Assembly (NCBI RefSeq): GCF_026210795.1
Contig: NC_089458.1
Location: 2,868,001-2,932,000, forward strand
Direction of reading: 5' to 3'
Length of the DNA stretch: 64,000 nt
From: Rhizophagus irregularis
Taxonomy: Eukaryota > Glomeromycota > Glomeromycetes > Glomerales > Glomeraceae
Below, piece by piece: positions 57,159 through 64,000 of the stretch (its first letter is position 1; every line of letters starts with the position of its first letter). A model generated the notes under the pieces. It was given only the letters and a program-made list of their open reading frames with translations. It made no database searches and had not been told where the DNA came from. Made by a program: the position numbers and the translations under genes.

Positions 57159-57678
57159 CATCAGGAAAGTTGTTTAGGCGTAATTTAGTGTAATATTTCG
57201 GAGGTGGTGTAAAATTTCGAAATATTACACTAAAAACGTAATATTACAAAAGTTTACGCTCTTAAATTTGAATAATAATAGTAATTTAAGAATATCTCGC
57301 TATCTACTGATCCAATCAAGACGATCTATAGCTCATTGGAATCAGCTCATCAAGACGAATCGAATGGTAGTAAAATCATATCTCTACGTTTGATAAATGA
57401 CTTTCTATTAATTTAAAATTTATTGCATATTATAGAGCATTCTATCACCTGTAGAAATGCGATTTTACTACCATTCGATTCGTCTTGATGAGCTGATTCC
57501 AATGAGCTATAGATCGTCTTGATTGGATCAGTAAATAGCGATATATTCTTAAATTACTATTATTATTCAAATTTAAGAGCGTAAACTTTTGTAATATTAC
57601 GTTTTTAGTGTAATATTTCGAAATTTACACCACCTCCAAAATATTACACTAAATTACGCCTAAACAAATTTCCTGATG
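57159..57678. mobile_element. 520-bp near-perfect palindrome (foldback/MITE)
   Basis: Arms of about 230 bp (57,159-57,397 and 57,450-57,678) are inverted copies, with about 50 bp between them. Outer ends are CATCAGGAAA/TTTCCTGATG. Going inward come TTTAGGCGTAATTTAGTGTA, then GACGATCTATAGCTCATTGG and CGAATGGTAGTAAAATC. A second inverted layer (TAATATTTCGRAGGTGGTGT region) adds local hairpins. No open frame of note. Confidence 0.88.
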
Positions 57679-59563
57679 TTATAGAGTATAATGATTAAAT
57701 TTTCTTATATTTTTAACAATGTCTTTTATTTTTATTGTAATTATAATTTACATTTTTTTTTTTGAAAATTTGGGTAAAATTATATAATTATAAAAATTTT
57801 TAATAGATTAAATTATTCAAATTATATTATTCTGAATGTTTACTAATTAAAAAAAAACTTCTATTAAAGTATTATTAAAATAAAAATTTTTTTTTTTATT
57901 ATAAAAATTGGGTTTTAATATTTATTAATAAAAAAAATCTAATTTATTTTTAATACTAATATTAATATAAAATAATAAAAATAATTTCAGTTATATAATA
58001 AAATATGATATTAATATTGTTATTATTACAAATATAGTAGTATACTTTTAATATAGCAAAAAAACTGTTTATATTTCAAATTTATTATAATAAGTTAGTA
58101 AAGAATTTGAAAAATTTGATTAGTTATTTTATTATAATAAAAAAAATCGTTATAATTTATTAACTAAACATTATGTAATTTATTATATTAAAATTTATTA
58201 TAAAAAAAGTAAACTGTAATATAATGCAAGTAAATTATACTTAACAATTATTAATTAGACATTATTCAATAAAAAATGAGAATTTTTACATATTATATTA
58301 TTTTGTATATAATATTTATGTCAAAAAAAATTTATTTATCAAATCTCTTCAATATTTAAATTACATGGTATTGTAATGCTAAAAATATATATTAGTTTAA
58401 CATTAACTAAGAAAGTTATTAATAAAAATAATTATGAATAAACAAAACTAAAATTTATTAATCTATTAATCTATTAATCTTTCAATATTGATGATATAAT
58501 TTTTGTCTACTTAGCAATTCTGCCTTTCAATCCTTTGTTATACACATCCATATATCTTTACGACTTACATATAAAGTTGCAAATAGTTGTTATAAATTTA
58601 TAGGAATACCAATAAAAATTTCTGAATTAAAATTTTAACTAATAAGATAGCGCTTATATAAGGAGTACTTTAGTTAACCATTTATAGTAAGTAATTTAAT
58701 AAGAAATATAATAGTTTGGTTTTCATTATTCCTAACTATTTCTTACAATATATTTTTTAATTTTTTCATATCTATTTTCTTAACTATTTAACTTTAATTA
58801 CTTTTTGTAATGGTAACAATATATTAAGAATGTTGTAAAATATCAGATTTCAAAATATCAAAATTATTAAATAATAAATTTATATAACTTTGTAAAGCTA
58901 TTCTTTATGTATAATCTACCAAATTTATTACAAATTATATAGGATTAAATATAATGGTAAAAGTGTTGGTAAATTAAATGTCTACTTTTGTTCTTTACCA
59001 ATTTTTTACAAAAATAATGTCAATTGTTTTAGTATTATAAAGAGAATAGTAAAATAGCTGAAGTGCATTAAGTTAAACCATTAATTATAAATTGCTGCAC
59101 CTTATTAATTGTTAATGTATTTTTTGTTAAGTGCTATTATCATTTTCAGTTCGTCAATTATATATACATTATACAGTATGTATCATATGAAAATCATGTG
59201 ACATGAAACATACAAACATTAAAAATTTATTACTTTTATAGTATAGTACAGTATAAACTGCAAGAGATATTGTTATTTTAGCATGTTACGAAGTATATTA
59301 ATTAATTTAACATTTAATATAATATCTCCTCCTCTTTCAGATCTACTTTCTCACGGAAGTGGTGGTCTGTGTATGATTTTTTTTAAAAAGTAAATCAATA
59401 TATACCACAGGTTTAAGTAATTCTCAAAATACTTTCAGATTGCATGGAATTCCGAAAATTTCGGAAATTTCTTAGGAAAATACATGGTTATAACATAAGT
59501 AGTTCTATAAAACTTCAATAAGTAATTTTATTTAAGTATTGCTAAATATTATTACAGTCCAAC
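57679..59563. other. AT-rich gene-free stretch
   Basis: No gene, RNA or clear repeat beyond low-complexity tracts. A short GC-richer part near 59,330-59,370 (CTCACGGAAGTGGTGGTCTG) has no coding support. Confidence 0.5.
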
Positions 59564-59759
59564 TAGTGTTGCCTGCCGTAAATAGTTGTAAGTCTAAAAA
59601 TCAAGTAATTATAATGGTTGTAAATCAGAATTATCATCTTTTAGTTAACCACAATAGCATAGTATTTACAACAAAATTACAACTTATGTTTATAATATTA
59701 CAACCCGCTTAGGTTGTAATTCGAAATATAATAATCAATACTTACGGCACGCAACCTTA
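59564..59759. mobile_element. TAAGG-related MITE with 8-bp target duplication (196 bp)
   Basis: Ends TAGTGTTGCCTGCCGTAA and (reverse complement) TAAGGTTGCGTGCCGTAA are inverted repeats. AGTCCAAC flanks both sides exactly (59556-59563; 59760-59767), and the ninth base differs (C/A). The terminus resembles that of the TAAGGTTGCTTG family, while the interior is different. Confidence 0.85.
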
Positions 59760-59767
59760 AGTCCAAC

Positions 59768-62019
59768 CCATTTTTTTTTAATTTTGACAAGATTATCTAA
59801 TTACAATATAAACTATAAAACGTATTAATATGTAATTTTGTGAGAAAAAGAGTCTCTTTTTCAATATATCCGTATTACCTAATAATAAAGAATTTTATTT
59901 TCCTGATTTTTAAATGTATGCGAAAATAAGCACTAAACGAAACATTCATTATCGAGTCGATTATCATGCAGCAGATAAGAAGAAATAACTTGCGCATTGA
60001 GATATAATAAGCATTTAGCTTAGCGCCGGCCGCTTGATCACGTGTTCGAACATATCTCTGGTCATTGCCTGTCGCCTATCGGGAAATCGTCATTGTTACG
60101 ATATATTTTTCAAAGAACATTATTTTTGCTTGTTCTAAGTATGAAAATGGATTAGACACATTGTCATATTTCACTTACCGTTTAAACTTCCTCAACATTT
60201 ATTATACATATTCATAATTCTGTAATGAATGTAATAAGGCCATACAAACTTGATTTTATGGTTTTCATAATATAAAAATTTCATCAATAACCCGGCAACC
60301 CGGCTTTTAATTTTTTTTTCAAAAATTTTATATGCGAAATTTTTTTTCAATTTTTAAAAAATTCTCACCCGGCATAGTAATAATATAAAAAATTTTTTTT
60401 TAAGACTTAACAAAACTGACCCGGCCGGACTATGAAAACCATTTTTACCACTTTGTGTCGCCTAATTATATTTCGCTTTTTATTGCATTGTTGAGAATCC
60501 CATTTCTTGTATAATAAAATTTTTACTTAAATATATTTCATGTGATATTTGTTTGCTCAAAAAGGTCTTCGGAAAAAATGAATGATATTTTTCCAAACTG
60601 TATTGCAGATCGCTTCAAAAAAATATGCGTAGAAATTATTGGAGAAAGTTGGATATTGTTCGTCTTCCAATATTTTCGTTCAGGATTACGAAACTTTATT
60701 AATATCACGAAGAACTGATTTAACTGGCATTAGAATGGGAACCAATCTATGAATCACTAAGTCATGTAATTTGCACGATCCAAAGTTACTGAATTTCTTA
60801 TCATATTGGTTATGTTAGTGTTATGTTTTTAAATATACATAAGAGTCTTGTAAGTTATTACCCATAATTGCCTGACGTCACAATATCAAATAATGATAAA
60901 TTCAAAGTACCTTCATCAAATAAAAACTTTACAATAAAAATCTTTATGAAAGTACGGTTAATATATACCTAATTGTCTACAATTTATACAAAATTTTCAT
61001 ATGCAATAAAATATAACAAAATTCGATTCCACCTTACGTTACGAGAACCGAAAAATCGAGTTTGTGTAAACTATCGGATTTTTTACGAAAAAACAAAAAT
61101 AATTTTTTTTTAAGTATGTCTATACTGTAAATACGAAGAACTGTGCCAATAATTACGTAAGTTTCGAGCAAAAAAAATCTCAAAAATCCGGAACATTTTT
61201 CCTAGTAATTTTTTCATTAGGAGGTATGGTACGAAATCCTGAAACTCAAAATCCCGACAGTTACAAAATCCCGAAAAAATTGGCCCATATTAAGTTTTAA
61301 TGCTGCCCGAAAGTTGCTTGAGAATCGGGATTTTGGACGGCACACTTTCATACGAAAACTATTTTGTAGATCAATTAGGCGAAACTCGAATAATAAAAAA
61401 AATACTAAAAATAATCACATTTTTCAACTAAAACTTCCTATTGCAAAGTGTACAATATATTTCAACAAATAATTTCATTTATATTATTATGTGCTAAAGC
61501 GCGTGACTTATAATGTGCTGCAAGACATTTTCTTTTATCTCAAAGGTAATTTGTAGATTATAATACTTGTATAATATTGAAAGCTCTATATTCAAAATAT
61601 TTAATGACAACCAATAAGAGCTTTATTCAAATTTGAATTTTGTTTAATTGCTGATTTTTTTTTGTTGTCCAGTGAAGTGGACACAACAAAAATCTTAAAA
61701 ATTATTGTTGCTAATTCTTTTTTTTTTTACATTATTTTTTACTATTTAATTACTGATTTTTTTTATTTTTTATCTTTATTTTTTTTAATAATAGACGATC
61801 AATCAGGGAACTGGTCCGGTTCCGGGGGTTTGGATTCATTTTCAAATATACTTGGTATTGTCTTTTTTAAAGAAATAATTTGCTATGTTCCATGGAATTT
61901 TTTATGAACCGAAAGTCCGAAACTAACTGTCAGTACCAATTTTACTTCATATTCATATAATATTTCTTTTTTTCTTGATAAGTCATTTCGGGATTTTATT
62001 AACTACTAATTATTAAAAA
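59768..62019. other. Gene-poor stretch with a possible inverted-repeat element and coding relic
   Basis: About 60,257-60,442 has inverted ends (ATGGTTTTCATA/TATGAAAACCAT) and CCCGGC words; it is a candidate small element without a clear target duplication. About 60,574-60,760 is listed separately. About 61,795-61,860 is GC-richer with no support for a gene. The remainder is AT-rich. Confidence 0.45.
60574..60760 (+). pseudogene. Possible relic of a coding exon
   Basis: A frame from ATG (about 60,577) reads FPNCIADRFKKICVEIIGES, then FVFQYFRSGLRNFI. After a change of frame a plausible continuation is SRRTDLTGIRMGTNL. Composition is more protein-like than the surroundings, but no splice sites or family can be fixed. 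Low confidence. Confidence 0.25.
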
Positions 62020-62240
62020 AAAAAAAGAAATTATTATGTTTAATCGCTTAATCTATAAGCAAAACAATTATATGAATCCCTCACTTTAAGGACTTTATTC
62101 CGGAAAATAATTTGTAAGACCATTTTTACCTAATTATTAAAAAATTATGTTTAATCGCTTAATCTATATACTAAATAAGCAAAACAATTATCTGAAACCC
62201 TGACTTTATTCCGGAAAATAATTTATGAGGACATTTTTAC
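62020..62240. repeat. Two-copy tandem duplication (~115 bp)
   Basis: TTATGTTTAATCGCTTAATC, then AAGCAAAACAATTAT and TTATTCCGGAAAATAATTT occur at 62,034-62,118 and 62,146-62,230. Small indels separate the two units. Confidence 0.85.
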
Positions 62241-62428
62241 AATATAAAACGTAAATTATTAAAAAAGATACAGCCACTCACCCTTTCATAATATTATAAT
62301 ACCTTTTATAGATGCTTCATCGCACCCGTTTGTTTGACTGGTCCCAAAGTTGGAACTTCGTTATAGTAGATACATGTTCTGGATTGAAAATAAATAAAAA
62401 AAAAGATTAGCAACGTTCTTGATCCCTG

Positions 62429-62582
62429 TATCCGTTTTTTATATTCCATCTTTTTCCGTTAAAGGCTCATATTTTCGGAATTAACAACCTTATATCACGG
62501 AATTTATCGAATCTTTTACATTTTCCGTGAATGGGTCCGTGAAAGGCTCATTTTTACGGAGTTTTTACAGAAATAACGGATA
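62429..62582. mobile_element. Small dispersed element, copy B (~154 bp)
   Basis: Counterpart of 8,274-8,421, with better preserved ends: TATCCGTT and AACGGATA. It keeps GG/CG where copy A has TG/CA, consistent with C-to-T decay of copy A. Confidence 0.65.
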
Positions 62583-63733
62583 ATATAGAGGATAAATTAC
62601 ACCGGAACCACTACACCTCTAAAACACCGTTCAAGAATCACCGACCAAACCTGTAAAATTAAAGAAAAGAACGTTTGTAATATTCTTAAAAATAAAATAT
62701 ACATCTAAGATTATAAAAGTTTAAAAAAAATCATCACCTTTAAAAATAATCTTCGGATATTCTGAATTTCATAATAATATGGTATTGCGCAATACGCGCA
62801 TTGCATTACTTTGTGATATAGTACGACAATATGCTATATACACTATATATTTAAACGCAAACCCTAAGGGTGCATTTATAAAGAAGAGTTGACCGTAAAA
62901 ATCTTTCATATAAATTAAAGTATTATTTATATGGAAAAATAGCCAATTTCTAAATGGTAAGCAGGTAAGGTAAGGATTATTAATTACTGAAATCTACAAA
63001 TTCTTATTTGAAGACTCGTGCAACAATTACCTATAATTAATCTAACAATAATAACGCGCTCATAATTCTTTCTACAAAAATATAAAACATATTATTTACT
63101 AAGTCAAATCTGAATACTTCTCGATAATTCAATAAAGATAGATGTTGAAGTTTTCACTAAATATTCCTTCAAAACCTCCTAATGCATACATAATGCTTAT
63201 TCCTGATTATTGATATAATGTACACTCAGGAAATCTAGTATTCATCACAAGGATTTTGATTGTTATATTGAAAATACTTAAATACTTCTCTATGTAATTA
63301 TTTGAATTTTTTCTAATCATATCTTTAGATAATAGGAAAATACTTACAAACAGATTCGATTTACAGGAATGCTAATGATAATTATCAATAAAAAATAAAC
63401 TTTGAGGAATACCAAAACAATGATATTCGTAATTTTCTTACCATGCAAATTTCTTTATTCTTTGTTTCTTGATTAAAATTTTCTTTAATTTCATAAACAT
63501 AATTCCTTTATTAAAATGAACGGATGTTGTTATACATAATGATCCTAGTTCAAATTAAAGCTTATCAAAATTCTTTGGATTATTTTTCTGCAATAAAAGA
63601 AAATATTCGTATAGTATGAACATAAAGTTACCGTTTCATAATGATACCATCCATCGGCCAATGCAAAAAAGGAGGTACATGATTAGATTATTAACTGATA
63701 ATCTCTTCCGTTTTTTTTTGTTACAATCATATC
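62583..63733. other. AT-rich gene-free stretch
   Basis: Nothing recognisable apart from low-complexity AT tracts. Frames are short on both strands. Confidence 0.5.
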
Positions 63734-63791
63734 TTAAGTACTATCTGATTCATAAGCAGATAGTTTATGTAGTACTTCTAATTCACGAACT
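63734..63791 (-). other. Possible terminal exon on the minus strand
   Basis: After the acceptor CCTTTTCAG the minus strand reads VRELEVLHKLSAYESDST and TAA at 63734-63736, a short coiled-coil-like peptide. It could be the last exon of a gene lying beyond the right edge. No upstream exon is identifiable within the window. Confidence 0.25.
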
Positions 63792-64000
63792 CTGAAAAGG
63801 CACGACAATAGAATTTTTTCATCCAATAAGAACAATAAATTATCGCACATGTACAATAAAATTTTTATGCAGGGGATTTATCAGTGCGGGCAAAGAAAAA
63901 AATTAACTTATTTAAGAAGGTCATGAAAAATAAAAGAATAATTAGAATAATTAAAGTTCTCTGAGAATTAAATGATTCTCAAATCCCATTGTGAAAAAAA
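63792..64000. other. AT-rich right edge
   Basis: No feature supported. Confidence 0.4.

Overview
The window looks like nuclear DNA of an arbuscular mycorrhizal fungus (Glomeromycotina, Rhizophagus type). This is an inference from very high A+T content, short GT-AG introns, protein families expanded in that lineage (a DUF6589-like family with a homeodomain-like tail, Plavaka transposase, small Myb/SANT proteins), and layers of nested DNA transposons. No rRNA, tRNA or CRISPR array was recognised.

Layout. 1-2.05 kb: a decayed gene of a large dispersed family, entering from the left edge. 2-9.7 kb: AT-rich, essentially gene-free, with small repeats. 9.7-14.2 kb: a complete but inactive hAT transposon (BED finger, transposase, terminal inverted repeats, subterminal GAGCC repeats), carrying a MITE and a tandem array that resembles repeated mini-exons. 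14.2-15.7 kb: tandem repeats split by a second copy of that MITE.

15.7-33.8 kb: remains of a Polinton-like or virophage-like dsDNA element. They include a ~1,010-codon archaeo-eukaryotic primase plus D5-like helicase gene, several unidentified small genes, an A32-like (FtsK/HerA) packaging ATPase, a C-terminal fragment of a second ATPase, and two endonuclease pseudogenes with treble-clef/zinc-ribbon character. Interspersed are a pogo-like transposon (17,988-20,837), two more MITE copies, a degenerate telomere-like tract, a Myb/SANT gene split by a hAT-type element, and a multi-exon pseudogene with a possible PD-(D/E)XK core. The primase gene keeps one frame over 3 kb with 8 premature stops and no indel.

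34.8-35.4 kb: an intact four-exon Myb/SANT-like gene. 35.9-42.15 kb: a Plavaka element with long inverted arms, a seven-exon transposase on the minus strand and a companion gene on the plus strand, each with frameshifts. 44.2-49.1 kb: a CHASE-PAS hybrid histidine kinase, four exons and 1,444 codons in my model, the only clear cellular gene; its ATP-binding motifs look degenerate while its receiver looks intact. 49-64 kb: AT-rich, gene-poor DNA with hAT-type MITEs, a 520-bp palindrome and tandem duplications.

The main theme is transposon and virus-like DNA inactivated largely by transitions, with several insertions whose flanks still rejoin exactly at the target-site duplication. Domain assignments rest on motifs read by eye; no database search was run.
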